Below, in pieces: positions 32,754-41,763 of a DNA stretch of 44,866 bases; the first letter of the stretch is position 1; every line of letters begins with the position of its first letter. Location of the stretch: the NCBI RefSeq assembly GCF_902499175.1, contig NZ_CABVQC010000074.1, forward strand, positions 1-44,866, read 5' to 3'. This stretch comes from Burkholderia aenigmatica (GTDB lineage Bacteria > Pseudomonadota > Gammaproteobacteria > Burkholderiales > Burkholderiaceae). The position numbers and the translations under genes were made by a program. The notes under the pieces are model-generated. The model saw only the letters and a program-made list of their open reading frames with translations, did no database searches and was not told the DNA's origin.

Positions 32754-33815
32754 ATGCTTTCGATTCGCAAGATGTTGTTTGCCGCGCGCGCCACCGCGCT
32801 CGGTGCTGGCGTCGCCGCCGCGTGTGCCATGCCTGCGGCGGCGATGGCCGTATCGCCCGCCGGCAACGACGGGCCCGTGTACGGCCCGCGCCTGGAAGGG
32901 TTCACTTATCCGGCGCCCGTGCATCTGTACACGTTCGTGTCGCAGCGCGACACCCTCGAGATGGCCTACCTCGACGTCCAGCCGGCGCACCCGAACGGCC
33001 GCACCGTCGTGCTGCTGCACGGGAAGAACTTCTGCGCGGCGACCTGGGAGGACACGATCGGCGTGCTGAGCCACGCGGGCTATCGCGTGATCGCGCCGGA
33101 CCAGATCGGCTTCTGCAAGTCGTCGAAGCCCGATCGCTACCAGTACAGCTTCCAGCAGCTGGCGCACAACACGCACGCGCTGCTCGAATCGTTGGGCGTG
33201 AAGTCGGCGACGATCGTCGGCCACTCGACGGGCGGGATGCTCGCGATGCGCTACGCGCTGATGTATCCGAAGGCGACCGACCAGCTCGTGCTCGTGAACC
33301 CGATCGGCCTCGAGGACTGGAAGGCGCTCGGCGTGCCGCCGCTGTCGGTCGACTACTGGTATGCGCGCGAGCAGAAGACCACGGCCGACGGTATCCGCCG
33401 CTACGAGCAGGGCACGTACTACGCGGGCAAGTGGTCGCCGTCGTACGAGCGCTGGGTGCAGATGCTGGCCGGGATGTACCGTGGCGCCGGTCGCGACGCG
33501 GTCGCATGGAACTCCGCGCTGATCTACGACATGATTTTCACGCAGCCGGTGGTCTACGAACTCGGCGCGATCCGCGTGCCGACGCTGCTGATGATCGGCG
33601 ACAAGGACACGACCGCGATCGGCAAGGACGTCGCGCCGCCCGACGTGCATGCGAAGCTCGGCCACTATCCGGAACTCGCGAAACGCACGCAGGCCGCGAT
33701 CCCCGGCGCGCAGCTCGTCGAATTCCCGGCGCTCGGGCACGCGCCGCAGATCCAGGACCCGGACGCGTTCCACAAGGCGCTGCTCGACGGGCTGGAGGCC
33801 GTGCACCCGCAGTGA
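32754..33815 (+). CDS. Secreted alpha/beta hydrolase
   Basis: The 353-residue protein has a signal peptide-like N-terminus (basic start, hydrophobic residues about 9-30, AMPAAAMAVS). The fold starts with VVLLHGKNFCAATWED (oxyanion region) and the nucleophile elbow GHSTGG (S158). An acid lies in MIGDKD (near 283-285) and the histidine in ALGHAPQ (H329). Hence the Ser-Asp-His triad is complete. Substrate is unknown; the relatives are esterases, epoxide hydrolases and haloperoxidase-like proteins. An in-frame GTG at 32745 would add three residues. No clear ribosome site distinguishes the two. Confidence 0.87.
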   Translation: MLSIRKMLFAARATALGAGVAAACAMPAAAMAVSPAGNDGPVYGPRLEGFTYPAPVHLYTFVSQRDTLEMAYLDVQPAHPNGRTVVLLHGKNFCAATWEDTIGVLSHAGYRVIAPDQIGFCKSSKPDRYQYSFQQLAHNTHALLESLGVKSATIVGHSTGGMLAMRYALMYPKATDQLVLVNPIGLEDWKALGVPPLSVDYWYAREQKTTADGIRRYEQGTYYAGKWSPSYERWVQMLAGMYRGAGRDAVAWNSALIYDMIFTQPVVYELGAIRVPTLLMIGDKDTTAIGKDVAPPDVHAKLGHYPELAKRTQAAIPGAQLVEFPALGHAPQIQDPDAFHKALLDGLEAVHPQ

Positions 33816-33836
33816 TGCGGGGCCGGCCGCGGGCCG

Positions 33837-34835
33837 TCAGCGCGTGTCGCTCGCGAGCTCGTCGCGGATCTGCGCGGTCAGTTCGAACGAGCGCAGCCGT
33901 GCGGCGTGATCGTAGATCTGGGCGGTGACGATCAGCTCGTCGGCGCCTGTCTGCGCGATGCGGTCGCGCAGCTTGTCGCGCACCGTGTCGCGCGAGCCCA
34001 CTGCCGCGAACGACAGCGAATGCGCGACGGTCGCGAGCTCGAGCTCATTCGCCTCGAGCACGTCGACCGGCGGCGGCAGCTTGCCCGGCGTGCCGCGCCG
34101 CAGGTTGATGAACTGCTGCTGCAGCGACGTGAACAGGCGCCGCGCCTCGTCGTCGGTATCGGCGACAAACACGTTGACGCCGACCATCGCATGCGGCTTC
34201 GGCCACGCGGCCGACGGCCGGTACTGCGCGCGATAGATCTCGAGTGCGCGCATCAGGTAATCCGGCGCGAAGTGCGACGCGAACGCGAACGGCAGCCCGA
34301 GCATCGCGGCGAGCTGGGCGCTGAACAGGCTCGAGCCGAGCAGCCACACGGGCACGTCGAGCCCTGCACCGGGCACCGCGCGCACGCGCTGGCCGGGCAC
34401 CGGCTCCGCGAAGTAGCGCTGCAGCTCGGCGACATCATCCGGAAACGAGTCGGCGCTGCCGATCAGGTCGCGGCGCAGTGCGCGCGACGTGGTCTGGTCG
34501 GTGCCGGGCGCGCGGCCGAGGCCGAGATCGATGCGCCCCGGATACAGCGACGCAAGCGTACCGAACTGCTCGGCGATCACGAGCGGCGCGTGGTTCGGCA
34601 GCATGATGCCGCCCGACCCGACCCGGATCGTCTGCGTGGCGCCCGCGACATGGCCGATGACGACGGCGGTCGCCGCGCTCGCGATGCCGGGCATGTTGTG
34701 ATGCTCGGCGAGCCAGTAGCGCTGGTAACCCCAGCGTTCCGCATGCTGCGCGAGATCAACGGTGTTGCGGAAAGCCTGGGAGGCGTCGGCGCCGGCCGGA
34801 ATGGGGGCGAGATCGAGTACGGAAAACGGAGTCAT
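33837..34835 (-). CDS. Luciferase-like FMN-dependent monooxygenase (LLM class)
   Basis: The 332-residue protein is a bacterial luciferase-fold oxidoreductase of the group named after E. coli YhbW. It has the start FSVLDLAPIPAGADASQAFR, the WLAEHHNMPGIAS segment, VGSGGIMLPNHAPLVIAEQF and GRIDLGLGRAPGTD. It ends with VGSRDTVRDKLRDRIAQTG and the ADELIVTAQIYDH strand. These proteins use FMN and oxidise small organic molecules; the substrate is not inferable. It is convergent with the hydrolase gene (21 bp apart). Confidence 0.88.
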   Translation of the reverse strand: MTPFSVLDLAPIPAGADASQAFRNTVDLAQHAERWGYQRYWLAEHHNMPGIASAATAVVIGHVAGATQTIRVGSGGIMLPNHAPLVIAEQFGTLASLYPGRIDLGLGRAPGTDQTTSRALRRDLIGSADSFPDDVAELQRYFAEPVPGQRVRAVPGAGLDVPVWLLGSSLFSAQLAAMLGLPFAFASHFAPDYLMRALEIYRAQYRPSAAWPKPHAMVGVNVFVADTDDEARRLFTSLQQQFINLRRGTPGKLPPPVDVLEANELELATVAHSLSFAAVGSRDTVRDKLRDRIAQTGADELIVTAQIYDHAARLRSFELTAQIRDELASDTR

Positions 34836-35474
34836 CGGTTGGCCTTCGAACGGGGGAGCAGGGTGATGCGCTTACGCAACAAATGCCAAGGATTTTGCCA
34901 AAGGGTTCCGGAACGTGCTGGGGGCGGCCCGATACCCATGCGCCTTTCAGGGATGCAGGGTCGAATTCGGCCATCGTTGCAAAAATCAATCTAATCGCTG
35001 ATTAATTACCAATCTTTACGGCGATTGGATGTGAATCCGCATCGACGTACAAATTTGCACGAAATGTTTGATTTTCAAGACTGCAATACGCTTGCAAACC
35101 GCTTACGCTAACGTGAACGCGGGTGCGCCGAAATGGTTCGTCGTCTGCACAGCTTTGCCAGAATTGCACCAGTGCGTTTCTCGTAGTGCCGAGCGCGGGG
35201 TGCCGCAGGCTGCTAAAATCCGGCGCCTGCCCATGTTGTGCCGAAGGTAGCCATACGAGTCTTCCCGCATCCCGTCCGGGCGTCGTGCGGAGATGCACCA
35301 CGCGAAGCCGGGCATGGCCAGACCTGAAGGATGGGTCGAGCCTCCCTCATATACAGACGCTGCTGGAACAAGGAGTCGGGTCGTGCCCGCGTTCGTCGTT
35401 GTCGGAATACCGAATCACGTGCAATCACGCTCACGCGTTCTCCATGGCGTTCAGGTCGCCGGGAGGCGTCGCGC
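34836..35474. other. 639-bp intergenic region upstream of the hopanoid genes
   Basis: It is more A/T-rich than the neighbours around 34980-35100, but no gene, repeat or RNA is recognised. TGCTAAAAT (35211-35219) looks like an extended -10 element and would give hpnI a leader of about 250 nt. The rest is unassigned. Confidence 0.4.
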
Positions 35475-36650
35475 ATGACGGCAACCGTAACGATGCTCGA
35501 CTGGCTCCTGATCGTGTTTACGCTGGCCGCGGCCGGGTATGCGCTCGTTGCCGCGTTCGCGCCGCGGCCGCGCACGCCGCACACGGCCGTGCGCGACGGC
35601 TTCGAGCCGATCAGCGTGCTCAAGCCGCTGTGCGGTGCGGAGCCGCACCTGTACGAAAACCTCGCGACGTTCTGCGAGCAGCGCCATCCGCGTTATGAAG
35701 TGCTGTTCGGCGTCGCGTCGGCGGTCGATCCGGCCATCGCCGTGGTCGAACGGCTGCGTGCCGATTATCCCGAGTGCGACATCACGCTCGTGGTCGACGC
35801 GCGCGTGCACGGCAAGAACCTGAAGGTCAGCAACCTGATCAACCTCGCCGAACGCGCGAAGTACGGCCGCATCGTGATCGCGGACAGCGACATCGCGGTG
35901 AAGCCCGACTATCTGGAGCGCGTGACGGCGCCGCTCGCCGATGTGTCGGTCGGTGTCGTCACGTGCCTGTATCATGCGCGCAGCGTCGGCGGGTTCTGGA
36001 CGCGGATCGGCGCGCAGTTCGTCGACGCATGGTTCGCGCCGTCGGTCCGGATCACGCACCTCGGCCGCTCGAGCCGCTTCGGCTTCGGCGCGACGCTCGC
36101 GCTGACGCGCGACACGCTCGACCGGATCGGCGGCTTTCCCGCGCTGAAGGACGAGCTGGCCGACGATTTCTGGCTGGCCGAGCTGCCGCGCCGCCTCGGG
36201 CGGCGCACCGTGCTGTCGGAAGTCGAGGTCGCGACCGACGTGATCGAGCCGTCGTTCGGGCCGCTGTGGCACCGCGAGACACGCTGGCTGCGCACGATCC
36301 GGTCGCTGAACCCGGCCGGTTTCGCGTTCCTGTTCATTACGTTCACCGTGCCGTGGCTCGCGATCGGCGCGGCGCTCGCGCTGCGCCTTGACGGAACCTT
36401 CGCCGGTTCGCTGGCAGGCGCGGCGGTCGTGGTGGGCGCGTTCGGGCGGCTCGTGCTGCACGCACGCGGCGAGGATGGCTGGCGCGCATTCTGGCGCGAC
36501 CTGCCGCTCGTCGCGGTGCGCGACACGCTGCTCGCGCTCGAGTGGCTCGCGGCCGTGTTCGGCACGCACGTCGTGTGGCGCGGCGCGAGGATGACGGTTG
36601 TCGGCGGCGAACGCGCGACGGCGGCAGTGGAAGGCGTGGACGGCCGCTAG
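35475..36650 (+). CDS. hpnI: Hopanoid glycosyltransferase HpnI
   Basis: HpnI is a membrane-associated GT2 enzyme that adds N-acetylglucosamine to bacteriohopanetetrol. The 391-residue protein has an N-terminal membrane helix (LDWLLIVFTLAAAGYALVAA) and the GT2 core: PISVLKPLCGAEPHLYENLA, then FCEQRHPRYEVLFGVAS, a VVIADSDIA-like DxD region (RIVIADSDIAVKPDYLERV), and the ED/QxxRW-type segment EDEL-like DELADDFWLAELPRRLGRR and LWHRETRWLRTIR. Two C-terminal helices follow. The ATG at 35475 follows GGGAGG. It heads hpnI-hpnJ-hpnK-hpnL. Confidence 0.93.
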   Translation: MTATVTMLDWLLIVFTLAAAGYALVAAFAPRPRTPHTAVRDGFEPISVLKPLCGAEPHLYENLATFCEQRHPRYEVLFGVASAVDPAIAVVERLRADYPECDITLVVDARVHGKNLKVSNLINLAERAKYGRIVIADSDIAVKPDYLERVTAPLADVSVGVVTCLYHARSVGGFWTRIGAQFVDAWFAPSVRITHLGRSSRFGFGATLALTRDTLDRIGGFPALKDELADDFWLAELPRRLGRRTVLSEVEVATDVIEPSFGPLWHRETRWLRTIRSLNPAGFAFLFITFTVPWLAIGAALALRLDGTFAGSLAGAAVVVGAFGRLVLHARGEDGWRAFWRDLPLVAVRDTLLALEWLAAVFGTHVVWRGARMTVVGGERATAAVEGVDGR

Positions 36651-36808
36651 GGCCGTTCCGATCGAATCCGGCCCAAGGGCCGAGACGCGTTGCGCGGCGA
36701 GGCCGCGCGGCGCGACATGACAAAGAGGCGGGCGCCGGCAGGGCGGCCCGCGGTTTTTTTGACTGAATCGTTGTGACGAATCGAACTATGCAGGCTACCG
36801 GAGCACTC

Positions 36809-38230
36809 ATGAAAACGCTGTTCTTGCAGGCCCCTTCGTATGACGGCTTCGACGGCGGAGCCGGCTCGCGCTATCAGGCGAAGCGCGAAATCCGTTCCTT
36901 CTGGTATCCGACGTGGCTCGCGCAGCCGGCCGCGCTCGTGCCGGGCAGCCGCGTCGTCGACGCGCCGGCCGACGGCCTGTCGGTCGAGGAAACGCTGAAG
37001 ATCGCCAACGACTACGACCTCGTGATCATCCACACGAGCACGCCGTCGTTCCCGACCGACGCGATGTTCGCGCAGGATCTGAAGAAGATGAAGCCGTCGC
37101 TGCTGGTCGGCATGGTCGGCGCGAAGGTGATGGTCGATCCGCACAACTCGCTCACGGCGAGCGAGGCAATCGACTTCGTGTGCCGCGAGGAATTCGACTA
37201 CACCTGCAAGGAAATCGCCGAAGGCAAGCCGTTCCCGCAGATCAAGGGCTTGAGCTGGCGCGCGAAGGACGGCTCGATCGAGCACAACGAAGCGCGTCCG
37301 ATCCTCGAGAACATGGACGAACTGCCGTTCGTCGCGCCCGTCTACAAGCGCGACCTGAAGATCGACAACTACTTCATCGGCTACCTGAACTATCCGTACG
37401 TATCGATCTACACGGGCCGCGGCTGCAAGTCGCGCTGTACGTTCTGCCTGTGGCCGCAGACGGTCAGCGGCCATCGCTATCGCACCCGCTCGGTCGAGAA
37501 CGTGCTCGCGGAAGCGAAGTGGATCCGCGACAACATGCCGGAAGTGAAGGAACTGATGTTCGACGACGACACCTTCACCGACGACCTGCCGCGCGCGGAA
37601 GCCATCGCCATCGGCCTGGGCAAGCTCGGCATGACGTGGTCGTGCAACGCGAAGGCGAACGTGCCGTACAAGTCGCTGAAGGTCATGAAGGAAAACGGCC
37701 TGCGCCTGCTGCTGGTCGGCTTCGAATCCGGCGACGACCAGATCCTCGTGAACATCAAGAAGGGCGTGCGCACCGATTTCGCGCGCCGCTTCAGCGCGGA
37801 CTGCAAGAAGCTCGGCATCAAGATCCACGGTACCTTCATCCTCGGCCTGCCGGGCGAGACGCAGGAAACCATCAAGAAGACGATCGAGTACGCGAAGGAA
37901 ATCAATCCGCACACGATCCAGGTGTCGCTCGCCGCGCCGTATCCGGGCACGACGCTCTACAAGCAGGCCGTCGAGAACGGCTGGATGGAAGAGAACAAGA
38001 CCATCAACCTGGTCAGCAAGGAAGGCGTGCAGCTCGCTGCGATCGGCTATGCGCACCTGTCGCGCGACGAGATCTATCACCATCTCGAGCAGTTCTATCG
38101 CCAGTTCTACTTCCGTCCGTCGAAGATTTGGGAAATCGTCCGCGAGATGCTGACGAGCTGGGACATGATGAAGCGCCGTCTGCGCGAAGGTGTCGAGTTC
38201 TTCCGCTTCCTGCGCGCACACGAGGCCTGA
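36809..38230 (+). CDS. hpnJ: Hopanoid radical SAM protein HpnJ
   Basis: HpnJ is a radical SAM enzyme assigned to the ring contraction of the sugar head group that yields bacteriohopanetetrol cyclitol ether. The 473-residue protein has a B12-binding-like N-terminal domain (about 1-140; MKTLFLQAPSYDGFDGGAGS) and the cluster motif C206-x3-C210-x2-C213 (GRGCKSRCTFCLWP). The SAM domain continues with ELMFDDDTFTDDLPRAEAIA, GFESGDDQIL, KIHGTFILGLPGETQETI and QVSLAAPYPGTTLY. The ATG at 36809 with GGAG before it is the family start; an earlier GTG at 36773 would add 12 residues. It is three bases before hpnK. Confidence 0.95.
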   Translation: MKTLFLQAPSYDGFDGGAGSRYQAKREIRSFWYPTWLAQPAALVPGSRVVDAPADGLSVEETLKIANDYDLVIIHTSTPSFPTDAMFAQDLKKMKPSLLVGMVGAKVMVDPHNSLTASEAIDFVCREEFDYTCKEIAEGKPFPQIKGLSWRAKDGSIEHNEARPILENMDELPFVAPVYKRDLKIDNYFIGYLNYPYVSIYTGRGCKSRCTFCLWPQTVSGHRYRTRSVENVLAEAKWIRDNMPEVKELMFDDDTFTDDLPRAEAIAIGLGKLGMTWSCNAKANVPYKSLKVMKENGLRLLLVGFESGDDQILVNIKKGVRTDFARRFSADCKKLGIKIHGTFILGLPGETQETIKKTIEYAKEINPHTIQVSLAAPYPGTTLYKQAVENGWMEENKTINLVSKEGVQLAAIGYAHLSRDEIYHHLEQFYRQFYFRPSKIWEIVREMLTSWDMMKRRLREGVEFFRFLRAHEA

Positions 38231-38233
38231 TTC

Positions 38234-39118
38234 GTGACGACGCAGCGGGCGGCGCGGGCGCTGATCTTCACCGCGGACGACTTCGGGCTGCACCCGCGCG
38301 TCAACGCGGCGGTCGAGCGCGCGCACCGCGACGGCGTGCTGAACGCCGCCAGCCTGATGGTCGGAGCGCCCGCGGCGCAGGATGCGATCGAACGCGCGCG
38401 GCGGCTACCGTCGCTCGCGGTCGGCCTGCATCTGGTGCTCGCGGACGGGCCGGCCACGCTGCCCGCGCGTGAGATTCCCGCGCTCGTCGGCCCCGACGGG
38501 CGGTTCGGCGACGCGATGGCGAAGGACGGCTGTCGCTTCTTCTTCCTGCCGCACGTGCGTGCCCAACTGCGCCGCGAGATTCGCGCGCAGTTCGACGCGT
38601 TCGCGGCGAGCGGCCTGCCGCTCGATCACGTGAACGCGCACAAGCATTTCCACCTGCATCCGACCGTGCTGTCGATGATCATCGAGATCGGCCGCGACTA
38701 CGGGCTGCGCGCGGTGCGGCTGCCTTACGAGACGAGCGCGCCCGCGCTGCTCAAGCCGTGGATTGCGCTCGTGCGCGCACGGCTCGACCGCGCGGGGCTC
38801 GCACACAACGACTACGTGGTCGGGATCGAGCATACGGGCGCGATGGACGAGGCCGTGCTGCTCGACGCGCTGGCCAAGCTGCCGCCGGGCGTTGGCGAGA
38901 TCTACTGCCATCCGGCCGAGGCCGGCGACGGCCCGATCACGCCGACGATGTCCGGCTACCGTCCGGTGGACGAACTCGATGCGCTGCTGTCGCCGCGCGT
39001 CGCGGCCGCGCTGAAGGCGGCGGGCGTCGCGACCGGCGGCTTTGCCGACGTGTTCGGCCAGCCCGCGGCACGGCGCGGCGCGCCGGCGTCGCGCGCACCG
39101 GGGGCGCAGCCGTCATGA
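38234..39118 (+). CDS. hpnK: Hopanoid deacetylase HpnK
   Basis: HpnK removes the acetyl group from the GlcNAc-hopanoid formed by HpnI, giving the glucosamine head. The 294-residue protein is of the YdjC-like carbohydrate deacetylase family. Metal and catalytic residues sit in IFTADDFGLHPRVNAA (D15, D16), GLHLVLADGP and DHVNAHKHFHLHPTV. It starts with GTG at 38234, three bases after hpnJ, and its stop overlaps the hpnL start, so the operon is tight. The C-terminal 25 residues are alanine/proline-rich and probably disordered. Confidence 0.93.
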   Translation: MTTQRAARALIFTADDFGLHPRVNAAVERAHRDGVLNAASLMVGAPAAQDAIERARRLPSLAVGLHLVLADGPATLPAREIPALVGPDGRFGDAMAKDGCRFFFLPHVRAQLRREIRAQFDAFAASGLPLDHVNAHKHFHLHPTVLSMIIEIGRDYGLRAVRLPYETSAPALLKPWIALVRARLDRAGLAHNDYVVGIEHTGAMDEAVLLDALAKLPPGVGEIYCHPAEAGDGPITPTMSGYRPVDELDALLSPRVAAALKAAGVATGGFADVFGQPAARRGAPASRAPGAQPS

Positions 39119-40158
39119 CCAAGTGGATCAAATGGCTCGGCTGGCCGCTCGGCATTGGCATCCTGCTGGCGCTGGGGCTGCATGAAGGCATCGGCGACGT
39201 GTCGCAGATGCTCGCGCGCGCCGGTTATGCGCTGCTGTGGCTGGTGCCGTTCCATGCGCTGCCGCTGCTGCTCGACGCCTACGCGTGGCACCTGCTGCTC
39301 GACAAGCGCTCGTCGCTGCCGTTCCTGTGGTGGATCGCAACCGTGCGCGAAGCGGTGAACCGGCTGTTGCCCGTGGTCGGGATCGGCGGCGAGCTGGTCG
39401 GGATCCGGCTCGCGCGCTGGCAGGTGCCGGACGCGAGCCGCGTGACGGCGTCGGTGATCGTCGAGGTGCTCGTGACGATCGTCGTCCAGTATGCGTTCGC
39501 CGCGCTCGGCCTCGTGCTGCTGCTCGCGACGACGGACAACATGGGCGGCGGCACGATCGGGCTCGTGCTGCTGCTCACGCTGCCGCTGCCGGTACTCGGC
39601 GTCGTGCTGATGCGCCGCGGCGGGATTTTCCATGCAATCGAGCGTTTCGCGGGCCGCCTGCTCGGCGATTCGCACCGGCTGCTGCAGGGCGTCGACGGCA
39701 AGCGGCTCGATGCCGACATCGATGGGCTGATGTCGCGTACGGGCCTGTTGTTCAGCGCATTCTTCTGGCAGCTGGCCGGCTACACGCTCGGCGCGCTCGA
39801 GATCTACTGGGCGCTCGCGCTGCTCGGCCATCCGGTGTCGATCGGCGGCGCGATCGCGATCGAGGCGATGACGCAGGCCGTGCGCCATGCGGCGTTCATG
39901 GTGCCGGGCGGCCTCGGCGTGCAGGAGGCGACCGTCGTGCTGCTCGCGCAGATGTTCGGCGTCGATCGCGAGACGGCGCTGTCGCTCGCGCTGGTCAAGC
40001 GTGGCCGCGAGGTGCTGTTCGGTTGCCTGGCGCTCGGTTCGTGGCAGCTTGCCGAGCTCGTGCGCACGCGGCGCCGCATCGGTGTGCCGCCGGCCGTGCC
40101 GCGTGCGCCGCACGCGACGAGCCGCGTGGCCGAAACTGAAACCGAAACGATGCATTGA
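39115..40158 (+). CDS. hpnL: Hopanoid-associated membrane protein HpnL
   Basis: The 347-residue protein is a multi-helix inner membrane protein with about eight helices. It belongs to the HpnL group of the lysylphosphatidylglycerol synthase transmembrane (UPF0104) superfamily: WIKWLGWPLGIGILLALGLH, VREAVNRLLPVVGIGGELVG, and MVPGGLGVQEATVVLLAQMF. Its role is unknown; transport or presentation of hopanoids has been suggested from gene context. It overlaps hpnK by four bases (ATGA). The tail after residue 320 is charged and variable. Confidence 0.9.
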   Translation: MTKWIKWLGWPLGIGILLALGLHEGIGDVSQMLARAGYALLWLVPFHALPLLLDAYAWHLLLDKRSSLPFLWWIATVREAVNRLLPVVGIGGELVGIRLARWQVPDASRVTASVIVEVLVTIVVQYAFAALGLVLLLATTDNMGGGTIGLVLLLTLPLPVLGVVLMRRGGIFHAIERFAGRLLGDSHRLLQGVDGKRLDADIDGLMSRTGLLFSAFFWQLAGYTLGALEIYWALALLGHPVSIGGAIAIEAMTQAVRHAAFMVPGGLGVQEATVVLLAQMFGVDRETALSLALVKRGREVLFGCLALGSWQLAELVRTRRRIGVPPAVPRAPHATSRVAETETETMH

Positions 40159-40245
40159 ACATGAGACGGGCTGCGGGCCCGTCTCGCGCTTTTGGCGTCG
40201 CGCGGGTATCCTTGCCGCGTGTTTTCTCGACGCGTATTTCTTCCG

Positions 40246-40803
40246 ATGAATTTCCGTTTCCGGCTGCTTCCCGTGACGATGCTGGCCGCCGCGCTGGCGC
40301 TGACCGGCTGCGACGACAAGCAAGGCAACCTCGACGTGCAACGTATCAGGGACTTCTTCAACGCGATCAAGCCCGCGCCGCTGCTGCTGAAGGGGCTGAA
40401 GGTCGGCGAATCGACCGAAGCCGACGTGCGCGGCACGATGGGCAAGCCCGAGACCGAGCGTGACTTCACCGACGGCTCGAAGCGCCTCGAATACCCGCGC
40501 GGCCCGATGGGCAACCAGACGTGGTTCGTCGACCTCGATGCGAACGGCCGCTACACGGGCGCGACGCAGGTGCTGACCGCCGAGAATTTCGCGAAGGTGC
40601 GCCCGGGGATGAACGAGGACGAGGTGCGGCGCCTGCTCGGCAAGCCCGGCGACATCGCGCAGTATCCGCTCAAGCCCGAGACGGTCTGGAGCTGGCGCTG
40701 GCTCGAGGACGGCGTCAACACCGACGCATTCTTCAACGTGCATTTCGGCCCGGACGGGCTTGTCTATACGACTTCGCGCTCCGACATCCTGAAGGGACGG
40801 TAA
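40246..40803 (+). CDS. BamE/SmpA-like outer-membrane lipoprotein with two modules
   Basis: The 185-residue protein has a lipoprotein signal ending ALALTGCDD, so it is lipid-anchored. Two BamE/SmpA-like modules follow: about 49-95 (LLLKGLKVGESTEADVRGTM, then GKPETERDF) and about 115-180 (FAKVRPGMNEDEVRRLLGKP, then WSWRWLEDGVNTDAFFNVHF). The SmpA/OmlA fold supports the BAM complex in BamE. Single-module BamE is the usual housekeeping form, so this two-module protein may be a paralogue rather than the essential BamE. The ATG at 40246 directly precedes the signal. Confidence 0.85.
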   Translation: MNFRFRLLPVTMLAAALALTGCDDKQGNLDVQRIRDFFNAIKPAPLLLKGLKVGESTEADVRGTMGKPETERDFTDGSKRLEYPRGPMGNQTWFVDLDANGRYTGATQVLTAENFAKVRPGMNEDEVRRLLGKPGDIAQYPLKPETVWSWRWLEDGVNTDAFFNVHFGPDGLVYTTSRSDILKGR

Positions 40804-40856
40804 GCGCAGCCGCCTTCGGCGCTATATCGAAAAAGCGACCGGAAAATTGCAAAAAG

Positions 40857-40902
40857 TCCGCTTCCCTGCCCGTTATCCGGTTGTCAGGGAGCGGCTTTTT
40901 TC
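40857..40902 (+). terminator. Intrinsic terminator after the BamE-like gene
   Basis: CCGCTTCCCTG pairs with CAGGGAGCGG (40858-40868 and 40885-40894) with one bulged base, followed by CTTTTTTCCTTTT. It separates the lipoprotein gene from the transporter operon. Confidence 0.75.
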
Positions 40903-41073
40903 CTTTTGAAACAGGGGTGTAGGCCTTGGTTGCAAATGGTGGGGCGGATTGTTGCGACGCAGCAATCCCATGCAAGGTGATTTGAGACAATCAATTTCGC
41001 TTGCGACTATCCGCGTCAGCCCGGCGCGGGACAGGCATACGCGTCGGCATCCATTCCAACTCTGGAGACGCGC

Positions 41074-41763
41074 GTGTTCCTTTACGGCTTTGGTCCTGTC
41101 CTCTGGGCCGGCACCGTGCAGACCATCGAGCTGTCGGTGCTGTCGCTCGCCACTGCGGTGGCGCTGGGGCTGATCGGCGCGGTGGCGAAGCTGTCGCATA
41201 ACCGGGTGCTGCGAGCGATCGCGACCGGTTATACGACGCTGATCCGCTCGGTGCCCGATCTTGTCCTGATGCTGCTGTTGTTCTACAGCATCCAGATCTG
41301 GCTGAACCAGTTCACCGACTTCGTCGGCTGGGACCAGATCGACATCGACCCGTTCGTGGCCGGCGTGCTGACGCTCGGCTTCATCTATGGCGCGTACTTC
41401 ACCGAGACGTTCCGCGGGGCGTTCCTGTCGGTGCCGCGCGGCCAGCTCGAAGCCGGTGCGGCTTACGGGATGAGCGGCGCGCGCGTGTTCGCCCGGATCA
41501 TGTTTCCGCAGATGATGCGCTTCGCGCTGCCGGGCATCGGCAACAACTGGCAGGTGCTCGTGAAGGCCACCGCGCTGGTGTCGATCATCGGGCTTGCGGA
41601 CGTCGTGAAGGCCGCGCAGGACGCCGGCAAGAGCACGTTCAACATGTTCTTCTTCATCCTCGTCGCGGCGCTGATCTATCTCGCGATCACGACCGTTTCC
41701 AACCTCGTGCTGATCCAGCTCGAGAAGCGTTATTCCATGGGCGTGCGGCACGCAGAACTATGA
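41074..41763 (+). CDS. hisQ: Basic amino acid ABC transporter permease HisQ-like
   Basis: HisQ and HisM form the membrane channel of a lysine/arginine/ornithine/histidine importer. The 229-residue protein has about five helices and the EAA loop LEAGAAYGMSGARVFARIMF. It starts with a GTG at 41074 after CTGGAGAC. Its stop overlaps hisM (ATGA). The family normally sits after a substrate-binding protein gene (hisJ/argT/aotJ); here the upstream neighbour is the BamE-like lipoprotein and 270 bp of non-coding sequence. Confidence 0.92.
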   Translation: MFLYGFGPVLWAGTVQTIELSVLSLATAVALGLIGAVAKLSHNRVLRAIATGYTTLIRSVPDLVLMLLLFYSIQIWLNQFTDFVGWDQIDIDPFVAGVLTLGFIYGAYFTETFRGAFLSVPRGQLEAGAAYGMSGARVFARIMFPQMMRFALPGIGNNWQVLVKATALVSIIGLADVVKAAQDAGKSTFNMFFFILVAALIYLAITTVSNLVLIQLEKRYSMGVRHAEL

